64,000 bases of DNA from Candidatus Eisenbacteria bacterium (GCA_016930695.1 JAFGGD010000044.1:1-64000); one strand, 5' to 3'; positions 53,591-63,553 are shown, counted from the stretch's first letter. The notes: generated by a model not told the origin, from the letters alone. Translations and numbers: made by a program.

Positions 53591-54852
53591 TCCAAGCGGA
53601 TTCGGCCGAGTCCTCCCGCGGGGGTTCCGGCGTTCGGGCCGGGGCTTCAACGCGTGCGCTCTTTCTCATTCGAAGCCTGGAGACGGGCGGCGCGGAACGC
53701 GTTTTTTCCTTGTATGTGAACCATATGGTCGCGATCGAACCGGTGCCGGTTCTGCAGGCGCCGATCGTCTCGGAGGGGAACCGGCTCCGGAAGGGGCTCG
53801 TCGCCCGCGCCTCTTTGGACGGGGGCGGTGAAGGGGGCGTTTCCGCCGGTCTCCGCCGCGTTCTCTCCCGACTCCCCCTTTTGGAGCGTCTCGTCGAGGC
53901 GCGCCGGATCGCCCGGATCGCCCGGCGAGAGGAGTGCCGGCTCCTCTGCTCCTTCCTTCTGAAGAGCAACCGGGTGGCGGCGCTCGCCAAGCTCTTCTTC
54001 CTCTCCGATCTTCCCCTCGTCGTCTGCGTGCACGAGATGCTGAGCCTTCACCTGGAGAGCGCCCATCGTTCCGCGGCGTCGCGCACCCTCCATCGCTGGA
54101 TCGCCCGCCTCGTTCTCCGCGAGGCGGACCGGATCATCGCCGTCTCCGAGGGGGTGCGCCTCGACCTCACGGAACGTCTCGGCGCGTCGCCGGAGAAGAT
54201 CGTGGTTCTGCCCAACCCGGTCGACCGGGAAGCGGTCCTGGCCGCCGCCGCGCGCCCCCCGTCCGAGGATCCTTGGGGGGAGGGGGCGGGCGCGAGGATC
54301 GTCGCGGTGGGGCGACTCGTTACGATCAAGGGTTTCGACCTGCTCCTTCGTGCGATGGCGGCGCTGCCGGAAAGCCCGGGCGCCCGGCTGGCGTTGATCG
54401 GCGAAGGGCCGGAGAGGGGGGAGTTGGAGAACTCCGCCGAGCGCCTTGGGTTAGGCGACCGGGTCCGTTTTCTCGGCGAGCTGTCCCGGCCCTGGACGGT
54501 CATCGCTCGGGCGGACCTCTTCGTCCTCCCCTCACGGGAGGACGCCGCGCCCAACACCCTCGCCGAAGCGATGATCCTCGGGTTGCCGATCGTCGCCGCC
54601 GACTGCTCGCCCGGCGTCCGGGAAATGCTGGAAGGGGGTGCCGCCGGCCTGCTCGTTCCGCCCGGCGATCCGGACGCTCTCGCCCTCGCCATGGAGCGCC
54701 TCCTCGGCGACCGCGCGCTCCGGGAGCGGCTCGCGGCTCGCGCGTCGGAGCGCTCCCGCGCCCACGACCTGGAGGGGGCGGTTCGGCTTTTCGAGGAGAT
54801 CCTTCTCCCCCTCATGGACCGCGATAATCATTCACGCTCGACCGCCCTTTAG
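53587..54852 (+). CDS. GT4 glycosyltransferase
   Basis: 421 residues beginning with ATGA that overlaps the previous stop. N-terminal LFLIRSLETGGAERVFSLYV, central VLPNPVDREAVL, C-terminal GRLVTIKGFDLLLRAMA, IGEGPERGELE and LPSREDAAPNTLAEAMILGLPIVAADCSPGV, so the fold and loops are those of GT4. It is closely related to the preceding gene, without its Arg-rich insertion, and likely arose by duplication. It acts in the cytoplasm on lipid-linked intermediates. Confidence 0.92.
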   Translation: MIQADSAESSRGGSGVRAGASTRALFLIRSLETGGAERVFSLYVNHMVAIEPVPVLQAPIVSEGNRLRKGLVARASLDGGGEGGVSAGLRRVLSRLPLLERLVEARRIARIARREECRLLCSFLLKSNRVAALAKLFFLSDLPLVVCVHEMLSLHLESAHRSAASRTLHRWIARLVLREADRIIAVSEGVRLDLTERLGASPEKIVVLPNPVDREAVLAAAARPPSEDPWGEGAGARIVAVGRLVTIKGFDLLLRAMAALPESPGARLALIGEGPERGELENSAERLGLGDRVRFLGELSRPWTVIARADLFVLPSREDAAPNTLAEAMILGLPIVAADCSPGVREMLEGGAAGLLVPPGDPDALALAMERLLGDRALRERLAARASERSRAHDLEGAVRLFEEILLPLMDRDNHSRSTAL

Positions 54853-54988
54853 ATACGCTTTCAAAAGATCGATAGTAGATAGAGAGCGAATTGCCGGTCT
54901 TCGCGCCGGTCCGGGTCCGAAAGAAACCCTTCTTCGGCCGGTCGCGGGGGCGGGCGCCGAGGCGGAGCCCCTCGGGCGAGGCGGGACG

Positions 54989-56200
54989 ATGACAACCCAG
55001 TCGCCATCCACGGGGAAAGGAGCGATCCTCGTGATCGCCCCCCAACCCTTTTACGAGGACCGGGGGACGCCGATCGCGGTGCTGCAGCTTCTACGCGCCC
55101 TCACCGAGCGGGGGGAACGGGTCGACCTGTTGACCTTTCCCGTCGGCGCCGACATGGAGATCCCCGGCGTCCGCGTGATCCGCGTCGCCAATCCTCTTCG
55201 CATCCGAAGCGTTCCGATCGGGTTTTCTTTGCGGAAAGTCCTTCTCGATCTTCTTCTCACGCCGGAGATTCGGCGGCGACTGCGAAGCGGCGCGTACCGC
55301 TGCGTCCACGCGGTGGAGGAGTCCGCCTTTCCGGCGGCGCACTACGCCCGCCCCCTCGGCATCCCGGTGATCTACGACATGCAGTCCTACCTCCCGGAAC
55401 AGATGCGGAAGCATTTCGTTTTTCGCGGTCCCCTCGCCCAACGGGCGCTCCGCCGGTGCGTGCGCCGGCTCGTGCGGCGGTCGGACCGGATCATCTGCAG
55501 CAGCGGCTTGGAGGAGCGGGTCCGCGCCCTCGTCCCGAACGCGTGGGTGAGGGAGTGGCGCTTCGCGGGCGAGTTCGCCGAGGCGGTTCCGGCCGAGGAG
55601 ATCGCCCGCCAGCGGGAACGGCTGGGGATCGGACCGGAACGCCGCGTGATTCTTTACTGTGGAACTTTCGAGTCCTATCAGGGACTGGATCTGCTCGCCA
55701 AGGCGATCCCCGAGGTAATGCGCCGCGCGCCGGAGGCGTTTTTCCTCCTGGTCGGCGCGGGAGAGAGAGACGCGCTTCGATTCTTGGGCCTATCGGAAGG
55801 GATGTCGCGGAACGGTTCGCTCCGAATCCTCCCTCGCCGGCCCCGCAGGGACCTTTCGGCTTGTCTCGCGCTCGCCGACGTGGCGGTCTCTCCGCGCGCT
55901 TTCGGCGACAACCTCCCCCTCAAGGTCTTCGATTACATGACCGCCGGTCTTCCGATCGCCGCCACGGACATCATGGCGCACAGGCGCGTGCTGAACGAAG
56001 AGCGAGCCGTCCTCGCGCGGCCGGAAGTCCACGCCCTCACGGACGCCATCGTCCGACTGATCCGGGACCGCGAAGAAGCGGTCCGGCTCGGCGCGGCGGC
56101 GCGCGTCTACGCCGAAGCGGAGCTGGGGTGGCCCGCCTTCGTCGGACGCGTCGCCGATCTCTACGAGGGCGTCACGGGGGGCGCGAAGAGTGAGCGCTGA
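54989..56200 (+). CDS. GT4 glycosyltransferase
   Basis: 403 residues from the ATG at 54989 (GCGGGACG upstream). N-terminal VIAPQPFYEDRGTPIAVLQLLRAL, which is a typical donor/acceptor loop of GT4 enzymes, then ILYCGTFESYQGLDLLAKAIPEV and VSPRAFGDNLPLKVFDYMTAGLPIAATDI at the C-terminal donor site. More distant from the two preceding GT4 genes. Its stop overlaps the start of the GT2 gene, so they are co-translated. Confidence 0.9.
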   Translation: MTTQSPSTGKGAILVIAPQPFYEDRGTPIAVLQLLRALTERGERVDLLTFPVGADMEIPGVRVIRVANPLRIRSVPIGFSLRKVLLDLLLTPEIRRRLRSGAYRCVHAVEESAFPAAHYARPLGIPVIYDMQSYLPEQMRKHFVFRGPLAQRALRRCVRRLVRRSDRIICSSGLEERVRALVPNAWVREWRFAGEFAEAVPAEEIARQRERLGIGPERRVILYCGTFESYQGLDLLAKAIPEVMRRAPEAFFLLVGAGERDALRFLGLSEGMSRNGSLRILPRRPRRDLSACLALADVAVSPRAFGDNLPLKVFDYMTAGLPIAATDIMAHRRVLNEERAVLARPEVHALTDAIVRLIRDREEAVRLGAAARVYAEAELGWPAFVGRVADLYEGVTGGAKSER

Positions 56201-57161
56201 CGCCGCGGCCGCGGTTTTTCCCGTCGTTTCGGTGGTGATCCCGGCGCGGAACGAAGAGGCGCGGATCGGCCGAACCGTGCGGGCGGCGCTGGAGCAGCGC
56301 CCGGAGGGGACGGAGCTGGAGGCGATCGTGGTGGACGACGGCTCGACGGACGGGACCATCCGCGAGGCGGAGCGGGCCGGCGCGCGGGTGGTCGGCGCGG
56401 GCGCTCGCGCCGGGGGGGGACCCGCGGCGGCGCGCAACCGGGGCGCCGAGGCGTCCCGCGGCGATCCGATCCTCTTTCTCGACGCGGACTGCGTCCCCGA
56501 ACCGGGTTGGCTCCGGGCGATGCTCGATGGGCACCGGTCCGGCGCGGAAGCGGTGGGCGGTCCCCTGGTCCTTCCGCCCGGGGAGTCGATCTCGATCCGG
56601 TCGGATTACTACGGCTGCTGCTACCACATGCACCCCCGTCGCCGCCGGGGTCCCGTCCGGCAACACTCTCCCTGCAATCTGAGCGTGAGGCGGGGCGTCT
56701 TCCTGAATACCGCCCGTTTCGACGATCGGCGGGCGGTTCGCTTCGCCCATGAAGAGCTTTCCTGGCAGGGGGAATTGGCCGCCGCCGGAGGGACGATTCT
56801 CTTCGAGCCCGCGGCGCGCGCGCGCTTCTCCGGGCGGCCCGGTTTCCGGAGCGTTCTCGCGCGGAGCTACCGCTGGGGTCGCGGCGCGGCCGAAGCGAAG
56901 GCGGGGCTTCGAATCGTCCGCTGGAGCCGCCTCTACCGTCACCCGCGACTCGTCGCCGTCGCGGGTGTTCCCCTCGGCGCGCTTTCGTTCCTCTACGTGA
57001 TGGGATGCTGGCTCCGCGCGGGGACGTGGGAGCCGCTCCTCCTCTGGCCCCTGCTCTTCCTTCAGCGGGCCGCCTACGCCGCCGGTTTGGCGCGGGGCGG
57101 GCTCGCGGCGGCGAACCTGCGGGCGGACGCCTCGCCCCGCCCACTCGCGAGGGAACGATGA
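56190..57161 (+). CDS. GT2 glycosyltransferase
   Basis: 323 residues from a GTG inside the end of the previous gene. GT-A features: VVSVVIPARNEEARIG, VVDDGSTDGTIREAE and LDADCVPEPGWL with DxD-type metal ligands, then a C-terminal hydrophobic part with one or two helices (near 250-300). Family members transfer a sugar from a nucleotide donor to a membrane-bound acceptor. Confidence 0.9.
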   Translation: MSADAAAAVFPVVSVVIPARNEEARIGRTVRAALEQRPEGTELEAIVVDDGSTDGTIREAERAGARVVGAGARAGGGPAAARNRGAEASRGDPILFLDADCVPEPGWLRAMLDGHRSGAEAVGGPLVLPPGESISIRSDYYGCCYHMHPRRRRGPVRQHSPCNLSVRRGVFLNTARFDDRRAVRFAHEELSWQGELAAAGGTILFEPAARARFSGRPGFRSVLARSYRWGRGAAEAKAGLRIVRWSRLYRHPRLVAVAGVPLGALSFLYVMGCWLRAGTWEPLLLWPLLFLQRAAYAAGLARGGLAAANLRADASPRPLARER

Positions 57162-57976
57162 GGGCCGGCGGCGGGTGGACGGCCGCGCTCCGCGCCGCGC
57201 GCGGCCGTTGGGAAGGGATCCGCCGGAGCCGGTACCTCCTCCGGAGCTTGGTGATCCGCGACCTGAAGGTGAAGTACCAGCGTTCCTCCCTCGGTTTCCT
57301 CTGGACCCTGCTGAACCCTCTTCTCGTGGTCGTTATTCTGACCGCCGTTTTCCGCACCGTGGTGCGGATCCGGATCGAGGGTTATTGGGCTTTTCTCCTG
57401 AGCGGTTACTTCGTCTGGAACACGGTGCAGCACACGCTTCTCTCCGGTTCCTACACGCTGCAGGAGCATTCCTCCCTCGCCCGGAGCGTCGCCTTCCCTC
57501 GAGAGGTGCTCCTCTTCGGCGCCGCCCTCTCCCGTCTGGTGGAATTTGCCGCCGAGATCCTTCTCGTCCTCGTGGTGATCGTGGCGGCGCATCATCACGG
57601 TTTCCCTCCCGGGCTCCTCTTCCTGCCTCTGCTGATCCTTTTTCAATTCCTGATCGCCGCGGGCCTGATGATGCCGGTGGCGGTCCTCTCGACGCGCTTC
57701 ACCGACGTGCAGCACGCGCTCCCCATCCTGATGACCGCGCTGTTTTATCTCTCGCCGGTGTTCTATCCGGCCTCGATGGTGCCCGATCCCTATCGCGCTT
57801 TCTATTTTCTGAATCCCCTCGCCGGGATACTCACCCTCTACCAACAGACGCTCTATGAGGGGCGGATTCCGTCGCCGGCGTTGCTCGGCGTCGTCGCCGC
57901 GTCGTCGATCGTCGTGTTCCTCGCGGGGTACGCGGTCTTCCACCGCTCCGAGGAGGCGTGCAATGAACTCCTCTGA
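57158..57976 (+). CDS. ABC-2 polysaccharide exporter permease (Wzm-like)
   Basis: 272 residues with six helices, ATGA-overlapping start. The family marker LVIRDLKVKYQRSSLGFLWTLLNPLL near residue 31 and the SPVFYPASMVP block near 215 identify an ABC-2-type Wzm/KpsM permease. It pairs with the ATPase downstream to export a complete lipid-linked or lipid-free glycan. Confidence 0.92.
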   Translation: MRAGGGWTAALRAARGRWEGIRRSRYLLRSLVIRDLKVKYQRSSLGFLWTLLNPLLVVVILTAVFRTVVRIRIEGYWAFLLSGYFVWNTVQHTLLSGSYTLQEHSSLARSVAFPREVLLFGAALSRLVEFAAEILLVLVVIVAAHHHGFPPGLLFLPLLILFQFLIAAGLMMPVAVLSTRFTDVQHALPILMTALFYLSPVFYPASMVPDPYRAFYFLNPLAGILTLYQQTLYEGRIPSPALLGVVAASSIVVFLAGYAVFHRSEEACNELL

Positions 57977-58748
57977 GAGTCGCGCCGCCCCCGCGCCGGC
58001 GGTGGACTGCCGGGACGTGGTGAAACGTTTTTACTACTACACGCACCGCACCACGACACTCCGCGAGTGGTTCATCCGCGTCGCGCGCCGCCGCCCCGTC
58101 GACGTGCGGGGCGCCGAGTTCGTGCTGCGCGGCTTCCGTCTCCGCGTCGATCCGGGCGAGGCGGTCGCGCTCATCGGGCCGAACGGATCGGGAAAGAGCA
58201 CCGTTCTCCGGCTCATCGCCGGCATCTACAAGCCGACCGAGGGAACGATCCGCGTGGAGGGACGCTTGGCGGCGGTGATGGACCTCGGCGTCGGCTTCCA
58301 TCCGGAGCTGACCGGCACGGAGAACGCGCGCGTCTCCGGCGCGATCCTCGGCATGAGGCCGGCGGAGCTGGACAGGCGTTTTCCCGAGATCCTCGCTTTC
58401 GCGGAGATCGGTGATTTCCTGGACACGCCGGTGAAGTACTACTCCTCGGGGATGCGTGCGCGCCTCGCCTTCGCCGTCTCCCTCGGCGTGCGTCCCGACG
58501 TGCTCCTCCTGGACGAGGTTCTCGCGGTGGGGGACGAGAGTTTTCGCGGGCGCTGCCTGGAGAGGCTGCGCGCGCACCGCCGGGAAGGGGGAACGTTGAT
58601 CCTCACGAGCCACGATCTGGGCGCGGTGACGGAGCTTTGCGATCGAGCGGTTTGGCTCGAAGGAGGGGAGATCCGAGCGGTCGGTCCCGCCTCGGCGGTG
58701 ACCGAGGCGTATCGGGAGGCGGCGGCCCGGACCGGCGCGGGCGCCTGA
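57963..58748 (+). CDS. ABC polysaccharide exporter ATPase (Wzt-like)
   Basis: 261 residues beginning within the end of the permease gene. Walker A GPNGSGKS, signature YSSGMRARLAFA, Walker B VLLLDEVLAVGDESF and H-loop LTSHD are all intact. The leading EFVLRGFRLRVDPGEAVALIGPNG is typical. No C-terminal carbohydrate-binding domain is present, so it belongs to the short TagH/KpsT-like form rather than the long Wzt form. It powers the preceding permease. Confidence 0.93.
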   Translation: MNSSESRAAPAPAVDCRDVVKRFYYYTHRTTTLREWFIRVARRRPVDVRGAEFVLRGFRLRVDPGEAVALIGPNGSGKSTVLRLIAGIYKPTEGTIRVEGRLAAVMDLGVGFHPELTGTENARVSGAILGMRPAELDRRFPEILAFAEIGDFLDTPVKYYSSGMRARLAFAVSLGVRPDVLLLDEVLAVGDESFRGRCLERLRAHRREGGTLILTSHDLGAVTELCDRAVWLEGGEIRAVGPASAVTEAYREAAARTGAGA

Positions 58749-58805
58749 CCGTCGCCTCCTTGACGGGTGGGAAAGTCGGTGAAGGGAGGATGTGCCTTCC
58801 CTCGC

Positions 58806-59219
58806 TCAGGATCCCGGCGGCCGGTAGATCGCCGCGGTGATCGCCCCGCCCACCAGGTTCTCCACCATGCCGATCACGAACCACATGCCGGCGAGCCAGC
58901 CGGTCAGCGGCATGGAGACGTAGCTCCCGATCGCCATCGGCGCGCTGAACAGGATGCCGATAGAAAGGCCGAAGCGGAGCCCCTCGCGGATTCCCTTCCC
59001 CTCACGTCCCTTGCTGAAAACGAAGACGAAGAAGACGCAGTAGATCAGCGTCCCGAGCCCCATGAGCGGCATCAGGCGGGACATCTCCTCCGGCGATCTC
59101 CACAGGCCGGGCGTCGCTCGATAGGCGTCGCCGAGAAGGACCTCGTGGAAGAGATAGTCGAGGATCATCCAGACGATGAAGAGCACCGCCGACGCGATCC
59201 AGAACCTTTTTCCCTTCAT
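58806..59219 (-). CDS. Four-helix membrane protein
   Basis: 137 residues on the opposite strand to the glycan locus, with GCAGGAGGGAGAACC before the ATG. Four transmembrane helices: 5-21, 48-67, 84-102, 106-125, with the SKGREGKGIREG loop between the second and third. A GMWFVIGMVENLVGGAI final segment resembles DUF1761-type small membrane proteins only loosely. Family not assigned. Confidence 0.65.
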   Translation of the reverse strand: MKGKRFWIASAVLFIVWMILDYLFHEVLLGDAYRATPGLWRSPEEMSRLMPLMGLGTLIYCVFFVFVFSKGREGKGIREGLRFGLSIGILFSAPMAIGSYVSMPLTGWLAGMWFVIGMVENLVGGAITAAIYRPPGS

Positions 59220-59400
59220 GGTTCTCCCTCCTGCGTTCGAGCCCCGACTTGTTGATGCGGCAAGAAACGGTCGCGGGTCAATGAAAATCGTCCGGGCCGC
59301 GGCGACGGCCGGAGATTGAGACCGCCAACCGAAGGCGATATAATCGGTTCGGCGGCGAGGCGCGCGGGCGGCCCGCCGCGCGGAGGGAGGGCGGAGCCTT

Positions 59401-60780
59401 TTGCGTGTTTCCTGGATCGCGATCGCGGCGCTCGGCGTGGGGGTGCGGCTCCTCTTCCTCCTCCTCGCCCCCCATATCGAGCCCCACGCCGACGAGTCCA
59501 CCTATCTCTATCTGGCGGCCTGCTGGAACCGCTTCGGCGTCTACTCCGATTGGGTCCGCTTTCTCTGGCCGCCCGGATATCCCTTCTTTCTCTCGCTCTT
59601 TCTCCGCGCCGCCGGTGGGGGCGGCGTCCTCGCGGCCAAGGCGGTCCAGGTTCTTCTCTCCGGCGTGATCGGCGCATCGGTTTATCGGTTGGGTCTCCGG
59701 TTCTTCGATCGCCGCGCCGCCCGCGCCGCCCTCTGGGTTTGGGCGCTCTATCCGCCCCTCATCGGCTACACCCACACCCTCTGGCCGGAGACGCTCTTCC
59801 TCGCTCTCTTCTTCTCCGCCTTCGCCCTGATCGCCGGCCCGAACGTCGCGCCCGCGCCGGGCGCGCGGGGGGACGTCCGGCTCCTTCTCGGCGGTTTCCT
59901 TTTCGGCGGCGCGCTCCTCGTAAAAGAAGGGGCGCTCCCCCTCGTCGCGGTGATCCTGCTCTGGCTTTTTCTCCGGGAAGGCGCGGGAAGACGCGGCGCC
60001 GGCGCCCGCGGCGCGGCGCTCACCGCGCTCGCCGTTCTCGTCGTGATCCTCCCCTGGACGATCCGCAATCACTCCGTCTACGGGAGGTGGCAGCCGGTCG
60101 GCGCCACTCTCGGCATGAATTGCTACGTCGGACTGAACGGCACGTATCGCAACCTGGATTATCCGTCGGACATGATCGCCGACATGGTCCGCGCCAACCG
60201 GCGCGTCGCGGGCCCCTTCCTCGGCTCGCCCCCTCCCGCGTGGAAGCGCTCCGAAGCGATGAACATCATCGACCGATCCCGGGAGGACACGGCCGCCGGG
60301 ATCCGATTCGCCCGGGCGAACCCGGGTTACGTGCTCCGCTCCCGAGTCAAACGGATCGCCGACTATCTCTCCCCGACGTCCAATCCGGTGCGCCACTACG
60401 CGCTCCGCCTGTACCCCGGCATCCTGAGCGCCGGGCCGGTGCGCCGCGCCTTCGTCCTTTTCGCGCTCTTCGCCTCCGCCGCCGTGACGGCTCTTGCCGT
60501 CCCCGGGATCTTCCACGCCGTCCGGCGGCGGGACGGGTGGATTCTCGCGCTCCTTCCGGCGGCGCTCTTTCTCACCGCCGGTCTTCTCGTCGGCGCGTCC
60601 CGTTTCCGCGTGCCCGTGCTGCCGGTCCTGATCGTGCTCGCCGGGCGGACCCTCGCGGGAGGGGAGGGGCGCCTCCGTGCGGCGGAGCGGTGGACGATCG
60701 CAGCGGCATGGGCGGCGCTCCTCTTCTTCTGGGTCCTGAACTCCGCGGAGCTTTTAGTCCTGCTCCGGAGGGTTTGGTAG
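59401..60780 (+). CDS. GT39-type membrane glycosyltransferase, second copy
   Basis: 459 residues from a TTG with GGGCGGAG upstream. Multiple helices with an N-terminal first loop carrying the acidic pair and aromatic residues of the family (PHIEPHADESTYLYLAACWNRFG near residue 25) and LWPPGYPFFLSLF. A soluble region around YVGLNGTYRNLDYPSDMIADM follows. It probably uses a polyprenyl-phosphate sugar. It ends 2 bp before the next small gene. Confidence 0.82.
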   Translation: MRVSWIAIAALGVGVRLLFLLLAPHIEPHADESTYLYLAACWNRFGVYSDWVRFLWPPGYPFFLSLFLRAAGGGGVLAAKAVQVLLSGVIGASVYRLGLRFFDRRAARAALWVWALYPPLIGYTHTLWPETLFLALFFSAFALIAGPNVAPAPGARGDVRLLLGGFLFGGALLVKEGALPLVAVILLWLFLREGAGRRGAGARGAALTALAVLVVILPWTIRNHSVYGRWQPVGATLGMNCYVGLNGTYRNLDYPSDMIADMVRANRRVAGPFLGSPPPAWKRSEAMNIIDRSREDTAAGIRFARANPGYVLRSRVKRIADYLSPTSNPVRHYALRLYPGILSAGPVRRAFVLFALFASAAVTALAVPGIFHAVRRRDGWILALLPAALFLTAGLLVGASRFRVPVLPVLIVLAGRTLAGGEGRLRAAERWTIAAAWAALLFFWVLNSAELLVLLRRVW

Positions 60781-60781
60781 C

Positions 60782-61279
60782 ATGACGGCTGGTGAGCGGG
60801 CGCCGAGAATCGAGGAAAGAGGGCGAAGCGCGCCGCGCCGGTTTTTCCCGCACATCGCGCTCCTCCTGATCGCCCTCTTCGAGGTCGTGTTCGGTGTCGC
60901 CGCGAGGCCGGGCGACGCGGATCTGTCGCGCCTGGCGCGCGAGGGGACTCCCCGCGAAAAGGTGTCGGCGATTTTCATCCGCACGAACCGGGACGTTCCC
61001 GCGCCGATCTCGGCGGAGGAGCTCGGCCGCGTCCTCGCCGAGGAGCCCCGCCTCGTCCGGGAGTGGACCATGACGAGCAACTTCTCCCGCTTCGGCCACG
61101 AGAAACGGCTCCACGCCTATGCCGATTCCCTCTCCGAAACGCCCCACGGAGCCCGGTGCCGCTTTCTTCTGAATCATCGCGTCGGGAGTTTCGTCTGGGA
61201 CCACGGCGTGATCCGATACGAGTGGATCACTCTCGACGAACTGGACGTTTTCCTCCGGTCCGAAGAAAACGATCGATAA
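60782..61279 (+). CDS. Hypothetical membrane-anchored protein
   Basis: 165 residues with a basic start and one hydrophobic helix (about 24-42). The soluble remainder is charged: REGTPREKVSAIFIRTNRDVP, TSNFSRFGHEKRLHAYADSLS and RVGSFVWDHGVIRYEWITLDELD. It starts 2 bp after the GT39 stop, so the genes are co-translated. No family recognised; likely an accessory protein of that transferase. Confidence 0.65.
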   Translation: MTAGERAPRIEERGRSAPRRFFPHIALLLIALFEVVFGVAARPGDADLSRLAREGTPREKVSAIFIRTNRDVPAPISAEELGRVLAEEPRLVREWTMTSNFSRFGHEKRLHAYADSLSETPHGARCRFLLNHRVGSFVWDHGVIRYEWITLDELDVFLRSEENDR

Positions 61280-61699
61280 AGGCGGCGGCCGATTCCCGCG
61301 GCGGACCGCTTTCCAAAAAACGACCCTTTTTCACCCGGTCTTTTCTTTTCTTCCCTTTCCGCGCTCCGTCCCCTCGGCCTCTCGCGCCCTCCGCGCATTC
61401 CCCGAAAGGGCGCGAAGCGCCCGCCGGCGCTCCTCTCCCCCCGGGGGAGTTTCCCCGTCCTCACGGCGCCCGATGCGCCCCGGGGGTGGAGAGGAAAGCC
61501 CTTCCTGCCGATACCGTTAGAAGACAACCCGCGGGAGACCGCAACGTCCCCGGTTTTGCGGCATCTCTCTCGCGAACAGTCCTTTGCGACGAACGACGGC
61601 CGAGTGCGGGAGATCATCGAATTGCATCACGAGAAAAATAAAAAAACGACGGACGCCCGCGGTGGAACGCGGTGGGGACTGCGGACGGCGAATTTTCCT
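61280..61699. other. Intergenic region before the PAS kinase
   Basis: About 420 bp, with a pyrimidine-rich run near 61330-61360 and no supported gene. The kinase frame extends into this region back to a TTG at 61556, but there is no ribosome-binding site there and composition is poor. Confidence 0.4.
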
Positions 61700-63490
61700 A
61701 TGCGATGGGTGTTCCTGCAAGGAGCGGCGCTTCTCATTCTCGCCGTGGGAACGACCTGGCTGTTGCAGCGAGGGGAGAGCATGGAGGAGTCGAAGAGGCT
61801 CACCTCCAAGAGCCACTCGCTGGCGCAACTGCTGGCGCAGGCCGCGGGGCCGGACTACTCCGCCGGTGACTCGGCGCGGCTCCTTCGCGTGCTCGAATGC
61901 GCCACCCGTGGCGGGGACCTGCGCGCCGCCGCGATCGTGGACGACACGGGGCTTATCGTCGCGCACACCGATGTCTCTCTCGCCGGGTCCTCGCTCGGCA
62001 CACCGCTCCCGATCGGCCCGATCGGCGAGCGGGAGAGCGCCCTTCTGTCGATGGAACTCTTCGGCGAAAGCGGCGGGCGGGTGATCCTGCATCCGCTTCT
62101 CGGGGCGGAGGGCGTCGAGGGAACGGCGGCACTCCTGTTGCCCGATCCGGATTCGACCGGCCTCTCCGCCGACTGGGTCCGCATGCTTCTTCCCGCCGGC
62201 CTCCTGCTGCTCGCCTTCACTCTGGTCACCCAGGGGACCATCCGCTGGGCGATGCGCCCCGCCTCGGATTTTATGAACCGCCTCGCCGGCGCGCTCGAGT
62301 GCGAGGAGAAGAACGCCGCCGCGGAGGACGAAAACGAGACGGGCGACGAGTCGGGGATCATGGACATGACCGTCACGCGAGTCACGGCGCTTACCCGCGT
62401 CAAGGACGAGCTGATCATCAAGTCCCGGCTCCTCAACTACGAGAAGAAACGGATGGAGATGATCCTCGACGCCTTCCCGGACGGCCTGATCGTCACCGAT
62501 CTGTTGAAGAACGTGGTGCTCGTCAATCGCCGGGCGTTGAACTATTTGGGTATTAACGACGACGGAGCGGGCGTGCGGGAATTGGAGGGCCATCCCGAGT
62601 TCCGGCGGCTCGTGCGCGAGGCCGAGAAGACCGGCCGGACCGTCCTTCCCGTCGAGAAGGGGGCGCGGGAGAGGAATATCCTCTTCAGCCGGATCCCTCT
62701 CGCCGCGGGCGAACGGACGGCGGGAACGCTCTACACGATGCGGGACGTCACCGCCCAGGAAGCCTCCCAGCGGGCCCAAGCGGAGTTTCTCTCTCAGGTG
62801 ACCCACGAGCTGAAAGCGCCTTTGAACACGGTGATCACCTTCGTCGAGGAACTGGCCGAGGGGGAGGATCTCACGCCGGAGGAGCGGAAGGATTTCTGCA
62901 ACACGCTGAACGCCGAGACGACGCGGATGGCGCAGCTCATCTCCAACCTGCTCCAGCTTTCGCGGATCCAGATGGGGAACCTGTCGGTCCGATTCTCCTT
63001 CATCAAGCCCGCGGCGCTGCTGAAGGAGCAGTCCGAGTCGCTCCGGCGCCAGGCGGAGGGGAAGGCGCAACGCTTCACCGTCCGAGTGCCAGAGTACCTC
63101 CCGGCCCTCGCCGGCGACAAGGACCTCCTCGGCGTGGCGATCAACAACCTGATCTCCAACGCGATCAAGTACACGCCCGAGGGGGGGGAGATCACGGTCA
63201 GCGCACAAGAAGGGGACGGCGCGATCGAGGTGGAGGTGCAGGACACCGGCTTCGGCATTCCCGAGGGGGCGCTGGACAAGATCTGGGAGCGTTTTTACCG
63301 GTCGGAACAGGAAGAGGTGCGCAAGCTGAACGGTTCCGGCTTGGGCCTTTCGCTGGTCAAGGAGATCGTGGAAGCCCACGAGGGCGAAATCACCGTGGAG
63401 AGCGAAGTCGGGGCCGGCACCCGGTTCCGTTTTCGACTTCCCATCAAGGAAGCCGGCGCCCGCCTGGACGTCGTGGAGACCATGACCTAG
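61700..63490 (+). CDS. PAS-domain sensor histidine kinase
   Basis: About 596 residues from the ATG at 61700; this start lacks a clear binding site and in-frame starts up to 61556 remain possible. Helices at about 3-20 and 165-185 enclose an extracytoplasmic sensing region (SHSLAQLLAQAA to LLPDPDS). A cytoplasmic coil and PAS domain follow (MILDAFPDGLIVTDLLKNV, NYLGI). The dimerisation helix has the phospho-acceptor in SQVTHELKAPL, and the ATPase has NNLISNAIKYTPEGG, DTGFGIP and GSGLGLSLVKEIVEAH. A response regulator follows after 63 bp. Confidence 0.88.
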   Translation: MRWVFLQGAALLILAVGTTWLLQRGESMEESKRLTSKSHSLAQLLAQAAGPDYSAGDSARLLRVLECATRGGDLRAAAIVDDTGLIVAHTDVSLAGSSLGTPLPIGPIGERESALLSMELFGESGGRVILHPLLGAEGVEGTAALLLPDPDSTGLSADWVRMLLPAGLLLLAFTLVTQGTIRWAMRPASDFMNRLAGALECEEKNAAAEDENETGDESGIMDMTVTRVTALTRVKDELIIKSRLLNYEKKRMEMILDAFPDGLIVTDLLKNVVLVNRRALNYLGINDDGAGVRELEGHPEFRRLVREAEKTGRTVLPVEKGARERNILFSRIPLAAGERTAGTLYTMRDVTAQEASQRAQAEFLSQVTHELKAPLNTVITFVEELAEGEDLTPEERKDFCNTLNAETTRMAQLISNLLQLSRIQMGNLSVRFSFIKPAALLKEQSESLRRQAEGKAQRFTVRVPEYLPALAGDKDLLGVAINNLISNAIKYTPEGGEITVSAQEGDGAIEVEVQDTGFGIPEGALDKIWERFYRSEQEEVRKLNGSGLGLSLVKEIVEAHEGEITVESEVGAGTRFRFRLPIKEAGARLDVVETMT

Positions 63491-63553
63491 GCGAATACGA
63501 GCGACCGGCGCATGCATCAACCGGAGCGGTCCGGACCAACGGGGGGAAAGGCA

